This document shows, one piece after another, positions 27,546 through 36,491 of a DNA stretch of 64,000 bases. Source of the DNA: Enterococcus avium ATCC 14025. Lineage in GTDB: Bacteria; Bacillota; Bacilli; Lactobacillales; Enterococcaceae. A program made the translations under genes and the position numbers. The first letter of the stretch is position 1, and each line of letters begins with the position of its first letter. Location of the stretch: contig NZ_KE136357.1 in assembly GCF_000406965.1 (NCBI RefSeq), forward strand, positions 835,335-899,334, in the 5' to 3' direction. The notes beneath the pieces were generated by a model. It was not told the origin of the DNA, did not search any database, and was given only the letters and a program-made list of their open reading frames with translations.

Positions 27546-28412
27546 TTACAATTTACCGCCAAATACTGGGAAAAAGCTATGTTCTCCGTAATCATCAATT
27601 TTTTCAATGGCCTTCAGCGTTTCCATGTCTGCATCGCTGATTTCAAAATCCAACTCTGCATTGTTTTTCATATGATCCGGATTGCTTGTTTTCGGAATCA
27701 CGACAATTCCTAGTTGCAAAGCGTATTTCAGGCTAAGCTGTGCCACGCTGACATCGTACTTCGTCGCAATAGCTTTCACGTCCTTTCGGTTTAAAATCGC
27801 CCCATGACCGATTGGCGAATAGGCTTCAACTTTAATTTCCTTCGACTGACAAAACTCGATCAGTTCTAGCGGTGTATTTCCAATATGACACAACACTTGA
27901 TTTACCATTGGCTTGATCTCTGTATTTTCCAATAGGTTCTCTAAATCTTCTCTTAAAAAGTTAGAAACACCAATTGCTCTTACTTTTCCCGCTTTATAAG
28001 CAGCTTCCAACGCTTTCCATGCTTGGATATTTCCTTCAAAGTAGCGATCATCTAACTGATTCACTTCCTTCCATGGTTGCGGGCTGTGAATAATCATTAG
28101 ATCGAAATAATCCAAACCGGTTTTACGAAGAGATTCATCAATGGAGGCAGCTGCACCTTCGTAAGTCTTTTCCTCAGCCGCAACCTTGGTTGTAATAAAA
28201 AGCTCCTGACGGTCGACTCCACTTTTTCTAACCCCTTCACCAACTCCCTTTTCATTCCCATAGGCTTGCGCAGTATCTATGTGGCGATAACCTAATGAAA
28301 TTGCATCAATCACTGCTTGCTCTGTCTGCTCATCATTCAGTAACCATGTTCCCAAACCCAAAGCTGGGATTTTTACCCCGTTGTTTAGTTCAAAATTATT
28401 TGTGTAAGTCAT
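27546..28412 (-). CDS. Aldo/keto reductase (2,5-diketogluconate reductase-like)
   Basis: 288 residues. Tetrad residues are visible in HIDTAQAYGNEKGVGEG, FITTKVAAEE and MIIHSPQPWKEV, with IPKTSNPDHMKNNA as cofactor segment. It reduces aldehydes and ketones with NADPH. ATG follows TTGGAGGG. Its promoter has a 19-base spacer with a palindrome, the hallmark of MerR-type activation, and the next gene encodes a flavodoxin, so it likely belongs to a carbonyl or electrophile stress response. The activating MerR protein is not adjacent. Confidence 0.88.
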   Translation of the reverse strand: MTYTNNFELNNGVKIPALGLGTWLLNDEQTEQAVIDAISLGYRHIDTAQAYGNEKGVGEGVRKSGVDRQELFITTKVAAEEKTYEGAAASIDESLRKTGLDYFDLMIIHSPQPWKEVNQLDDRYFEGNIQAWKALEAAYKAGKVRAIGVSNFLREDLENLLENTEIKPMVNQVLCHIGNTPLELIEFCQSKEIKVEAYSPIGHGAILNRKDVKAIATKYDVSVAQLSLKYALQLGIVVIPKTSNPDHMKNNAELDFEISDADMETLKAIEKIDDYGEHSFFPVFGGKL

Positions 28413-28457
28413 CTAAAATCCCTCCAAAATTGATTGTCATTTTCTTTGTTCAATCTC

Positions 28458-28488
28458 ATCATAACCCTAAAGCCAACTTTAGGTTCAA
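28458..28488 (-). promoter_or_regulatory. MerR-type promoter and operator upstream of aldo/keto reductase
   Basis: On the minus strand TTGAAC (28488-28483) and TATGAT (28463-28458) are 19 bases apart, and the spacer carries the inverted repeat CCTAAAG / CTTTAGG (28466-28483). Overlong spacers filled by a palindrome are typical of promoters activated by MerR-family proteins. A nearly identical site is at 35662-35692. Confidence 0.75.
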
Positions 28489-28743
28489 GCCCTAAGGAGA
28501 AAAAAATGTTTCGAAGACAATAGAAAAATTCCATAAGTCGCAAGATAAAGCTGCCTCATACTCCTTCAAAAGCTTAACTAGACGCGCTTATAACTTTTAA
28601 AAGTTTTTTATTAGCACCTTCAAAAAAGCATTCTATTCTACATTAGATCAGACTTTAAAAAAACTATACAACAAAGGGAGCTATCACTTAAGAAAGCTCC
28701 CTTTGTTTTCTTCTATTCATAAAACCCTTATTGAAATCCCCTA
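28489..28743. other. Intergenic region
   Basis: AT-rich stretch between the MerR-type promoter and the end of the frameshifted MFS gene. The imperfect repeat around 28676-28710 (AAAGGGAGCT ... AGCTCCCTTT) forms a hairpin that can terminate the minus-strand MFS gene. Nothing coding was seen. Confidence 0.55.
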
Positions 28744-30034
28744 CTAAAAAGACTCCTCAGAAAAATTTTCTTGTCCTTTTCGTTTTACTATTTTTTTCTG
28801 CAGCTCTGCATCATAATTCCGTGCCTGAGGAATCAAAATATTTATCAAGCCGCAAACCAAGGTGCCAATCCCAGCAATCATAAACATTTTTTCAACTCCG
28901 ATATTATCTGCGATAGGTCCGGCGAAAATCAATCCCACAGGACCTGTGATACTCATCAACGAGTTAATTACTCCCAACACTCTGCCTAAATATTTAGGTT
29001 CGTAGCTTTGTTGAATCATTGCCATCAATAAGGTATTAAAATAAGGTGTCGCAAAGCCTGCAATAGCATTTAGAACCACAAACACCATAAATCCTTTTTG
29101 TGTCCCTGGCAATAATCCACTTAAACCGATGGTTACCCCAATAACCAAATAAGAAAAAAGAATCGGCCGCATACGATTTTTCCATTTACCAAACAGGCCA
29201 ATCACTGCGCCGCCAGCCAACATCCCAGTCGCGTAAATCACTTCAATCAATCCTGCTTGCCCCACCGTTCCCTTAAAATATTCCATCGTCATTAAAGGAT
29301 ATAAACTAGCTGCAGGCATAAAGATCAGCATGAACACCGAGCCGATAAGCGTAATATACCAAAGGCCCTTATTTTCAAGCAGCTTCTTCAACCCAAACTT
29401 TGAATCAGCTAAAATATGAATGCTTTCCCCTTCGGACACAACATGAGGAATCGTTACAAAAAGCAGTAGCCCAACGCCGAGAATAGCACCAAGTACGTCA
29501 AACAGAATCAGCCAATTCATCGGGATAATCGAGAAAAGGAAAGCACCCAATGCTGGGGCAATAATATAGTTCGCCGATTGGACCATTCCAAGCTGCCCGT
29601 TGACTTTAGTCAATTCCTCTTCTGGTACCATCGTAGGCAGTATCGATTGAATGATCGGCATTTGAAACGTTTGAGCGACAGCCCGAACAAATAACGATGC
29701 AAAAACCAGCCATAATGGAAACTCAGGTGAAATCGTCCCCGTAATCGAAAGAATCAGTGCAAAGAGCGCGACAACAATATCAGTAATAATTAATAGAAAT
29801 TTTTTATTGCGTCGATCCACAGCCTACAAACGGACTCAACACAACCATTGGTATCATCCCTAACAATGTAGCAAAGCTTAAAACCGTTGCAGAACCCGTT
29901 ATCTTAGTCAAATACCAAATGATGGAATACTGAACAATCATACTGGTTATTCCCGACAAAAACTGACCAGCTAGAAAAAAATACAAGTTCCTCCGCCACT
30001 TATCCGGCAGTGATGAATCTATTTTTTTATTCAT
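28744..30034 (-). pseudogene. MFS exporter (MefA/enterobactin-exporter-like), frameshifted
   Basis: The N-terminal 76 codons (30034 to 29804) end early, and the remaining frame from about 29820 to 28744 supplies the other ten or so membrane spans. Joining them after LSPFVG gives the usual VDRRNKKFLLI loop between helices 2 and 3, so one base has been gained or two lost around 29808-29822 (no homopolymer there). Intact length would be about 430 residues. A complete paralogue with the same orientation follows at 30386-31600. The family exports macrolides or other small hydrophobic compounds. Reading as a real pseudogene is favoured, but an assembly error is possible. Confidence 0.82.
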
Positions 30035-30324
30035 CTATCAAACACTCCTATTAGATAAAAACAAGGAAACAATCAACAATTCTCTACTTCTAAAATCAAA
30101 GTAATGGAATATCGCTGTTCTATTGAAGAATGCCAAAACAGCTCTATCTTATGGATTATCCTTGATGATAGCTTAATATAGTAGGCGGCACAAGTAGCGA
30201 GACTGCTCTTTTTGTGACTGATTAAACGAATGTGTTTATTCAATTGTCTACCGTTAGTAAATCACGTTGAGTCAAAACTTCTCTTGCCATCAATGAGAAG
30301 CCGATTTTTCTCAACCATTATCAT
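30035..30324. other. Intergenic region
   Basis: About 290 bases between two MFS genes, AT-rich, without a coding frame that I can support. It should contain the promoter of the frameshifted MFS gene; no strong -35/-10 pair stands out. Confidence 0.4.
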
Positions 30325-30367
30325 AAAAACACCTAGTCTGTCACTAAAGACAAACTAGGTGTTTTTT
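30325..30367. terminator. Terminator after the intact MFS gene
   Basis: ACACCTAGT (30329-30337) pairs with ACTAGGTGT (30354-30362); TTTTT follows on the minus strand and TTTTT on the plus strand. Confidence 0.8.
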
Positions 30368-30385
30368 AGCATCACTAACTATTAG

Positions 30386-31600
30386 CTAATCTTTTCTCAC
30401 TAACTGCAGCAGACCTAAGCTTACGATGAACACACCGCAAATGATCACCAGCCACTGAATTTTTACAGCATCCGCAAGCGGACCAAAGATTGCGGTGCCA
30501 AGCGGCATAAAACCACTATACATGGCACCTAAAAGCCCAAAAATTCGTCCCTGCTTATCTTCAGGCACATGCTCTTGAAGCATAGTCGTGGTTGAAGATT
30601 GAACGACTGGAATAAAAAAACTCATGAAAAACATACAAGCGGCAAAGAGCCAAAATTGATAGGTAAATCCAAGTATTAATGAGAGCAGGCCAAAGCCGAG
30701 TAGCCCATAGATAAACGTCCGCATCCTATCCTTAAAACCGCCCCAAGTCCCAAGCAAAATACCTCCCAATACCATTCCTGCAAAACCGGCCATCTCATTG
30801 ACTGTCAGATATACATAGCTATCCCCAAAGGTTCGCTCGATCATCAGTACCGTTAAAAAACTAGATGGTACACTCAAAAAGATAAATGCGCCATAGGTCA
30901 GCAGCAGCCGTTTTACCTTTTGTTCTTTCACAGCGTAGGAAATACCTGCTTTCATATCGACAAGAAAAGAAGTAGCGTGCATCCGTGTCTCACGTTTTTG
31001 ATTCGCGATGGTGATAAAGCAAAGAATGGTAATGCCAATAATTGCTGTTGCTACATCCAGCAAAAGAATCCAATGAAAGGACCCAATCGCTAGAATTGCT
31101 CCTGCTACCGCTGGAGAAGCAAATTGGACGATAGCCATCATACTTCCGTTGATACCGTTATAGCGTAGCAACTGCTCTTCTGGTACAATTTGCGGAATGA
31201 CTGCACTCACGGCTGGCGACTGAATGCCAGAGCCAAATGATCTCAGAGCGGATATTATCAGCAGCAACGACAGGATATTTGCTATTTTGCCAACAATCAG
31301 AATAACAGCTAATAGCAAGGTCACTAAGGCAATGCCTAGATCCGCAAGTATAATTAGTCGTTTTCTCGGATAACGATCCGCCCACACCCCGCCAAAAAAG
31401 GAAATGATTGTTTGCGGAATCGTCGAGCTCAAGGTCAGTAACGTCACCCATAAGCCAGATGAGGTCTCCAATGCCACCTGCCAGATAATCGCCATCTGAA
31501 CGATGGATGAGCCAAACAGCGTGATGGCTTGGCTGATAATAAATAATATCGTTTTTCGACGCCAAGTTTGTGGTTGCTCCTGTGCATTGTTTGTTTCCAT
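30386..31600 (-). CDS. MFS exporter (macrolide-efflux/MefA-like)
   Basis: 404 residues with 12 predicted spans. SFFGGVWADRYPRKRLIILAD between helices 2 and 3 is the MFS signature of this group, and EEQLLRYNGINGSMMAIVQF is the typical EE-LxxxNG loop of MefA-like exporters. ATG follows GAGGGGATAAT. Paralogue of the frameshifted gene next to it. The exported compound cannot be told from sequence; resistance to antibiotics should not be assumed. Confidence 0.85.
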   Translation of the reverse strand: METNNAQEQPQTWRRKTILFIISQAITLFGSSIVQMAIIWQVALETSSGLWVTLLTLSSTIPQTIISFFGGVWADRYPRKRLIILADLGIALVTLLLAVILIVGKIANILSLLLIISALRSFGSGIQSPAVSAVIPQIVPEEQLLRYNGINGSMMAIVQFASPAVAGAILAIGSFHWILLLDVATAIIGITILCFITIANQKRETRMHATSFLVDMKAGISYAVKEQKVKRLLLTYGAFIFLSVPSSFLTVLMIERTFGDSYVYLTVNEMAGFAGMVLGGILLGTWGGFKDRMRTFIYGLLGFGLLSLILGFTYQFWLFAACMFFMSFFIPVVQSSTTTMLQEHVPEDKQGRIFGLLGAMYSGFMPLGTAIFGPLADAVKIQWLVIICGVFIVSLGLLQLVRKD

Positions 31601-31747
31601 ATTATCCCCTCACTTTCTTGTCACCAGAAAAGTTTACTAAGAAAAAAGCAAGTGGTGACTTAGTGGAGGGTTAATTTTTCTTTTATTAAATATTGCTTTA
31701 GAAGCAGCCGTTTTCTTTAAGTCAGATCGTGTGAAGTGCTTAAGTCT

Positions 31748-32761
31748 TTAGTTCATTTTTTTGCAATCATTCAGCAGAGCCATGCCGATTTTCTTTAAAT
31801 CAACTAATCCATAGTTCGTCATGATGGTGACGGCTAATGTATTTTTCCGATCAAGTATCAAAATACAGCTGAAACCTCCTGCGTTTCCATCATGCCAGTG
31901 AATATTCTGACTGTCCTTATCAATTCTCCAGCCCAGCCCCATATCCCATTGCTTATTCCCATTCGTGTATTTATTGTGGCACAGGTCTAGATAGCTTGGT
32001 GTATTCATTAAATGGGCCTGACTAAATTTTAAAAGATCGCTTGCCGTTGAGACTAATGATCCTGCCGATGAGACGATATCCGTTTTATCCCATTCCCAGC
32101 TTTTTGTCTTTTGCTGCTTACGGTCATGTCCAAACATTTCAGCAGAACTACTTGAATTTGTTTCCTTCAAACCAAGATCCTTTTTAATAAAGTCATCCAT
32201 CGCTTCATACGCTGTTTTTTGCGTTTGCTGCCCAAGAATATATCCAAGAACACCAAATGCAAAATTATTATAAGCAAACTTATACGTTTTTGGTTCTATC
32301 GGTGTTGTCCGCAGCACCTCAAACATTTTTGTACTATCCAAAGTTCCGTGATAAGGATTTGTATGCAAAAAAACATCCTGCTGATTCATCGTCAGCATCA
32401 TTTTCACCGTTTGGAACTTCGTATAGGGAATCTCTGTTGGATAGCCCGAAGAATGTGTTGCCAATTGCTGGATTGTAGGATAAAAACGCTCTGGCAATCC
32501 TAAAATATAATGATTCAACGGCGCATCCAAAACAATTTTATTTCCAAAAACATACTTAGCTAGTAAAGAAGTCGTGAAAAGCTTAGTAATTGAGCCAATA
32601 TCATAGGACAAATTATGCGGAATAGACTCATTTTCAGCATTCCAAGCATCAAAAACCGCCTCACCTTGTTTTAGCATGCCAACAGTGATGTTGATTCCTT
32701 TATGTTTATTCGTGAGTTCCTGTAATAACTGTCGGGTTTCTGATGAATAATAGTTTTCCAT
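31748..32761 (-). CDS. Class C beta-lactamase-fold serine hydrolase
   Basis: 337 residues. The active-site SxxK is SITK at residues 57-60 (IGSITKLFTT), the YxN is YNN near 165, and the third motif is HDG in IHWHDGNAGG near 290. These mark the penicillin-binding-protein/AmpC fold used by esterases, D-aminopeptidases and beta-lactamases. No signal peptide is seen, so it is more likely a cytosolic esterase or peptidase than a secreted beta-lactamase. The ribosome site is weak (AGAAAGAAG). It stands alone between an MFS exporter and the Rpn gene. Confidence 0.82.
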   Translation of the reverse strand: MENYYSSETRQLLQELTNKHKGINITVGMLKQGEAVFDAWNAENESIPHNLSYDIGSITKLFTTSLLAKYVFGNKIVLDAPLNHYILGLPERFYPTIQQLATHSSGYPTEIPYTKFQTVKMMLTMNQQDVFLHTNPYHGTLDSTKMFEVLRTTPIEPKTYKFAYNNFAFGVLGYILGQQTQKTAYEAMDDFIKKDLGLKETNSSSSAEMFGHDRKQQKTKSWEWDKTDIVSSAGSLVSTASDLLKFSQAHLMNTPSYLDLCHNKYTNGNKQWDMGLGWRIDKDSQNIHWHDGNAGGFSCILILDRKNTLAVTIMTNYGLVDLKKIGMALLNDCKKMN

Positions 32762-33064
32762 GACGAATCAATCTTCTTTCTACTCTAATATAGTTTAAAA
32801 TTCTAAGAAGTAACGATCGAGATTTTTCAAAATAATTAAAGAAAAATCTGAGTAACTTCCGCAAATAATTGTATTCGCTTTCAACTTTAGTATACCGTAT
32901 CCAACTCATTCTTCGTAATCACTTGTAAAAATCTTCCCTTAGCTTTTGCTGAAAAACATCGGAATTCTATTATTCTTTCTATATAAAAAGCTCAGCCATC
33001 ACTTTTGATGATTGAGCTCAAAAATATTAATCGTAGTATCACTCATTTTGAAATCTTCCCGCAG
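32762..33064. other. Intergenic region
   Basis: About 300 bases of AT-rich sequence with the Rpn terminator at 32984-33020 and no coding frame supported. Confidence 0.45.
32984..33020 (-). terminator. Terminator after the Rpn gene
   Basis: GAGCTCAATCATC and GATGGCTGAGC (minus-strand reading) form a stem with an AAAAGT loop, followed by TTTTTATAT. Confidence 0.75.
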
Positions 33065-33987
33065 CTACTCCGATTCTGCCTTCCACTTTTTCAGTGTCTC
33101 AATATCTATGCCGCTTATCTCTGAGATTTCCTTCAATGAGAGAGAGGTTTGCATTAAGTTTAGAAGCAGCACTCGTTTTTCTTCCAGATTTCTTTTTTGT
33201 TCTTCTTGTCTCCCATTTTCCATGCCTATCTTCAGACCTTTTGCCATGCCTTCATCTCGAGCGTACTCCAACTCTGCCTCTGCTATTGCTCGGGCTTTAT
33301 CGATTTTCATGATCATTTCCTTTTCCTCCTCTTCCAATGTTAAGAAGTCTGTCTTCTTTTTCGCTTCTTTGATATAGTCAGGGGCGTCAGTCTTCACTTC
33401 TCCTGTCTTGAAATAGTAATGCCAGTGATACGCTGCATGTTGCGTATTAAGTACGTCGTTCTTCAAACTAAGAAAACCAAGTACCAACAGCTCTTTTCCC
33501 TCTTTATTTAGAAAAAGGCGATTGGTTTCGGGATTCATTAAACGGAACAATTGCAGGCACTTTCTGTGTCATCAAACAAATGAAAGTCTACAATATTGAT
33601 ACCATACGCTGGGCGCAGACTCGAAAAATTGCTTTTCTTCACCTCATTTTTAGCGAGGTTGCCAAAAGGCGAGCGGTAAGCTTCCCCGAGATAAAAGAGG
33701 CTTCTTTCGCGAAAATATTTTTGCGCCTGAACTTGACACTCAATCGTGGTATAGCTCCCATCTTCAGCGATTGCCAGAATATCAACTTCGGTAAGCTTTA
33801 CCTCCATCTTTTCCCGTTCCTCATAGGATTTCTTGTAGCTGTAAATGTGATAGTTCTGCTTTGGCATCAGTCTCTCGAATTCTAAGCCTAATAAATCTTT
33901 GACGAACGCTTTTAGAATATGCTGGGAATCCTCCGAAGTTAGTAATTTTTTGAATAATAGATCGTTGGTTGGTAAATACACTTGCAT
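33065..33987 (-). pseudogene. Rpn-family PD-(D/E)XK nuclease / putative transposase, frameshifted
   Basis: The first frame (33987-33538) carries the nuclease core: MQVYLPTNDLLFKKLLTSED at the start, then TEVDILAIAEDGSYTTIECQ with the D, E-x-Q active residues. The second (about 33558-33065) carries the C-terminal half, ending in a helical region and SLSLKEISEISGIDIETLKK, a resolvase-like helix-turn-helix tail common in Rpn proteins. Adding one base near 33552-33558 joins ...DTESA to LQLFRLMNPETNR and gives about 305 residues, the family length. Rpn proteins promote RecA-independent recombination and some act in phage defence. Stand-alone gene with its own terminator. Confidence 0.82.
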
Positions 33988-34199
33988 CTCTTTTCCTGCC
34001 TTTCAGACAGCAGGTTTTCTCGCCTACATTATAACATGGCAAAACAACCGCTATCAAAGTCCTTTACTCTAAAATACGCAGAAAAATGAAAAGTATTTGG
34101 ATCGATTAATGATCGCCTTTTCAGCAAAACTCTTCTTTATAAGCCCAACAGAAAACGATTTCAAATCGCAATTTGACACTTCTAAATATTTCAAAATGC

Positions 34200-34237
34200 A
34201 AAAAAAGAAACACTCCCAAAGATTCGAAAGTGTTTCC
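34200..34237 (-). terminator. Terminator after the alcohol dehydrogenase gene
   Basis: GAAACACT (34207-34214) pairs with AGTGTTTC (34229-34236); a T-tract of at least six follows on the minus strand. Confidence 0.8.
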
Positions 34238-34255
34238 ATGGCAAGCTATCAAATA

Positions 34256-35302
34256 TTACTCAGACACAACCACCATTGATTTAATTGTTTTACGCTCCTG
34301 CATATCTTGATAGGCTTGGTTAATATCATCTAGATTATAGGTTTCAGTAAAGACACGACCCGGATTAATGTCACCGTCTAGAACTGCCTTAAGAAGAAAT
34401 TGTTTGTCATAGGTTGTGACCGAGGCAGAGCCGCCGGCAACAGAAATATTTTGAGCGAAGGTTGAACCTAATGGCCGATTATTATAATGAGGAACACCAA
34501 CATAGCCAATGCGACCACCATTATGCAGAACACCTAGAGCTTGTTCAATCGCGGCTTCTGTTCCTACACACTCAAGGGCAGCATCTGCGCCACCGCCTAG
34601 AAGCTCGCGAACTTTGGCAATCCCTTCTTCTCCACGCTCAGCTACTACAGCAGTTGCGCCTGACTGAAGCGCCATCTTCTGACGATCTTCGTGTCGGCTC
34701 ATAAGCACGATTTGAGAAGCCCCGCGCATTTTAGCGGCGATGACCGCACACTGACCGACAGCGCCATCACCGATTACCACCACTTTATCACCTTTTTCGA
34801 CATGGGCGCAGCGTGCCGCATGGTAGCCTGTTGGCATCACGTCTGCTAGAGTCAAAAGCGACTTAATCATGCCTTCTGTATAATCTGATGGTTGTCCTGG
34901 AATCTTTACCAATGCCCAATTGCCGTAATGGAAGCGAATATATTCTGACTGGAAGCCATTAGACCAATTGGTGGCACCTTGATGACGATCACAAGTCCCG
35001 TCAAAGCCCGCACGACAAGCATCACATTCACCACAGCCGTGTGTAAACGGCACGATCACAAAATCCCCCGGCTTAACCGTTGTGATCGCAGAACCGATTT
35101 CTTCGACGATCCCTAGAGCTTCGTGCCCATCATTAACAGAATGGGCTTCTTTATTATCCCCATGAGCATAAGACCAAAGATCAGAACCACAGACACAAGC
35201 TCGAACAACTTTGATGATTACATCGTCATCGGCTTGCAGACTTGGTTTAGCCACTTCCTCTACTGTTACTAATCCCGCTTTTTCAAAAATTGCAGATTTC
35301 AT
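34256..35302 (-). CDS. Zinc-dependent alcohol dehydrogenase (medium-chain family)
   Basis: 348 residues. Catalytic zinc ligands are the Cys in CVCGSDLW near 38 and HE in DGHEALG near 60; the structural zinc loop is HGCGECDACRAGFDGTC. NAD-binding VVVIGDGAVGQCAVIAAKM is near residue 170. Oxidises or reduces an alcohol/aldehyde pair with NAD(P). No ribosome site is evident in front of the ATG, which is unusual here, and it lies downstream of a MerR-type promoter (35662-35692) with a decayed gene between them, so it may once have been the second gene of a MerR-regulated transcript. Confidence 0.87.
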   Translation of the reverse strand: MKSAIFEKAGLVTVEEVAKPSLQADDDVIIKVVRACVCGSDLWSYAHGDNKEAHSVNDGHEALGIVEEIGSAITTVKPGDFVIVPFTHGCGECDACRAGFDGTCDRHQGATNWSNGFQSEYIRFHYGNWALVKIPGQPSDYTEGMIKSLLTLADVMPTGYHAARCAHVEKGDKVVVIGDGAVGQCAVIAAKMRGASQIVLMSRHEDRQKMALQSGATAVVAERGEEGIAKVRELLGGGADAALECVGTEAAIEQALGVLHNGGRIGYVGVPHYNNRPLGSTFAQNISVAGGSASVTTYDKQFLLKAVLDGDINPGRVFTETYNLDDINQAYQDMQERKTIKSMVVVSE

Positions 35303-35506
35303 AAATAAATACCAGGAACGACCGAAAAACTTTTCGGCGTTCTTTCCTTTCCTAATAGTCTTTTTTTGATTTCAATTTTATTCATTGACTTACCTTTAGC
35401 GACTTACAAAACTGGAAGAGCGATTATCTAGTTCAGCTGTTGTCTGCCGCTCAAAGTTGGAGGTGTTTTTAAAGCTTCCAAGGCGTCTTTCCTCTACCCC
35501 TTTCAA
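35303..35506. other. Decayed sequence between alcohol dehydrogenase and RibD-like remnant
   Basis: No intact frame. One minus-strand stretch reads ALEALKTPPTLSGRQQLN before a stop and may be leftover coding sequence, but I cannot assign it. Confidence 0.35.
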
Positions 35507-35581
35507 TTATCCTGTCATCTTGCCATCAATTCTACCGTCAATGGAAGTCATCATGTGGCAAACAATAAATGGATTCTTCAT
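35507..35581 (-). pseudogene. N-terminal remnant of a RibD/dihydrofolate-reductase-like protein
   Basis: After AAGGG an ATG at 35581 opens a short frame reading NPFIVCHMMTSIDGRIDGKM and then a stop. HMMTSIDGRIDG is the N-terminal signature of the RibD C-terminal/DHFR-like reductase family (about 220 residues when complete). Only about 24 residues remain; the sequence down to 35303 has no recognisable continuation. It is placed directly behind the MerR-type promoter at 35662-35692, so it was probably the gene that promoter served. Confidence 0.6.
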
Positions 35582-35661
35582 CTGATTTTTCCCTTCATTT
35601 TTGATCTCTTTATTATTCATGAAAACAGTTGCGGACATTCCATTACGAAGGCCCTGAAATC

Positions 35662-35692
35662 ATAATAAACCTAAAGTCAACTTTAGGAGCAA
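35662..35692 (-). promoter_or_regulatory. MerR-type promoter and operator
   Basis: Minus-strand TTGCTC (35692-35687) and TATTAT (35667-35662) with a 19-base spacer holding CCTAAAG / CTTTAGG (35670-35687), the same architecture and nearly the same palindrome as at 28458-28488. It points at the RibD-like remnant and the alcohol dehydrogenase. Confidence 0.7.
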
Positions 35693-35931
35693 GAGAAAAG
35701 CAGAAAAATTTTTAAACTTTCTGTTCAATGACCTCACCTAGTAAAATAGAAAAGCTCTTTGAAAAATCATTTTTTTGGATCATGCAACTAATTAAAAAGA
35801 ATGGGTCTTTTATTTCCTTAAATCCTTTGGTAATAAACCTACCTTACAAAATTGTTCGTTTAGGATCAGACCTTAGTCTGGTTCTTTATTGTCATCTTTT
35901 TTGTACTCTTTTGTAGAAAGGGCGGATTCGT

Positions 35932-36306
35932 TTGAAACGACTAAGTGGTTTTTTATTTATAATAGCATTGTTGCTGGGTGGTTATTATCTTTGGTATCAC
36001 CAAAACTATTCAACGCAAGAGTATTACACAAAAATTACAACAAATGGCGAAAGAATTAACGTAGCTATTAAGAATGGCAAAGAGACTTATCCTCATTATC
36101 GCTATCACTTAAATGCCTATAACCAAAAGAACGAGAAGAAAGAAGTTGAGTTTAATTCAGTGGATAGCGTACCATTAAAAAAAAATGCGTATCTTGTTCT
36201 TCATATAAACAAAAAAAAAGGCGTTATCGGATGGGAAGAAGTAAAAGCTAGTAAGGTCCCTTCTATTATCATAAATACCTTAAATCATGAAGCTTCGCAG
36301 CAATGA
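35932..36306 (+). CDS. YxeA-family (DUF1093) small exported or membrane-anchored protein
   Basis: 124 residues; an N-terminal hydrophobic segment (LSGFLFIIALLLGGYYLW) acts as signal or anchor, followed by a small beta-rich domain with YYTKITTNGERI and a tyrosine-rich YPHYRYHLNAYN segment typical of the YxeA family. Start is TTG, preceded by AAAGGGCGG. Function in the family is unknown. It has its own terminator and no partner gene. Confidence 0.75.
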   Translation: MKRLSGFLFIIALLLGGYYLWYHQNYSTQEYYTKITTNGERINVAIKNGKETYPHYRYHLNAYNQKNEKKEVEFNSVDSVPLKKNAYLVLHINKKKGVIGWEEVKASKVPSIIINTLNHEASQQ

Positions 36307-36350
36307 TTCTCTGTCTTTTTAGAAAACTTGACATTGCTTCGTATTACATG

Positions 36351-36408
36351 AAAAAGAACCCAATACGTTGAAATTGCACAGACAATTTCGAGTATTGGGT
36401 TCTTTTTT
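36351..36408 (+). terminator. Terminator after the YxeA-like gene
   Basis: AAGAACCCAATAC pairs with GTATTGGGTTCTT, with an inner GAAATTG / CAATTTC stem, and is followed by TTTTTT on the plus strand. Confidence 0.85.
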
Positions 36409-36491
36409 ATTGAAGAAAAGTACAAACTTAGCTGTTAAATGAAGGTTTTCAAGCTCTTCTTCGATTTTAAAGTTATGGTAATTTTACGATA

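Noticed and set aside
31748-32761. Antibiotic-resistance beta-lactamase
   Set aside because: The SxxK/YxN/HxG fold is shared by esterases and peptidases, there is no signal peptide, and nothing in the context suggests resistance.
35728-35916. 62-codon plus-strand frame just before the YxeA-like gene
   Set aside because: No ribosome site in front of the ATG, no recognisable family and low-complexity AT-rich composition.
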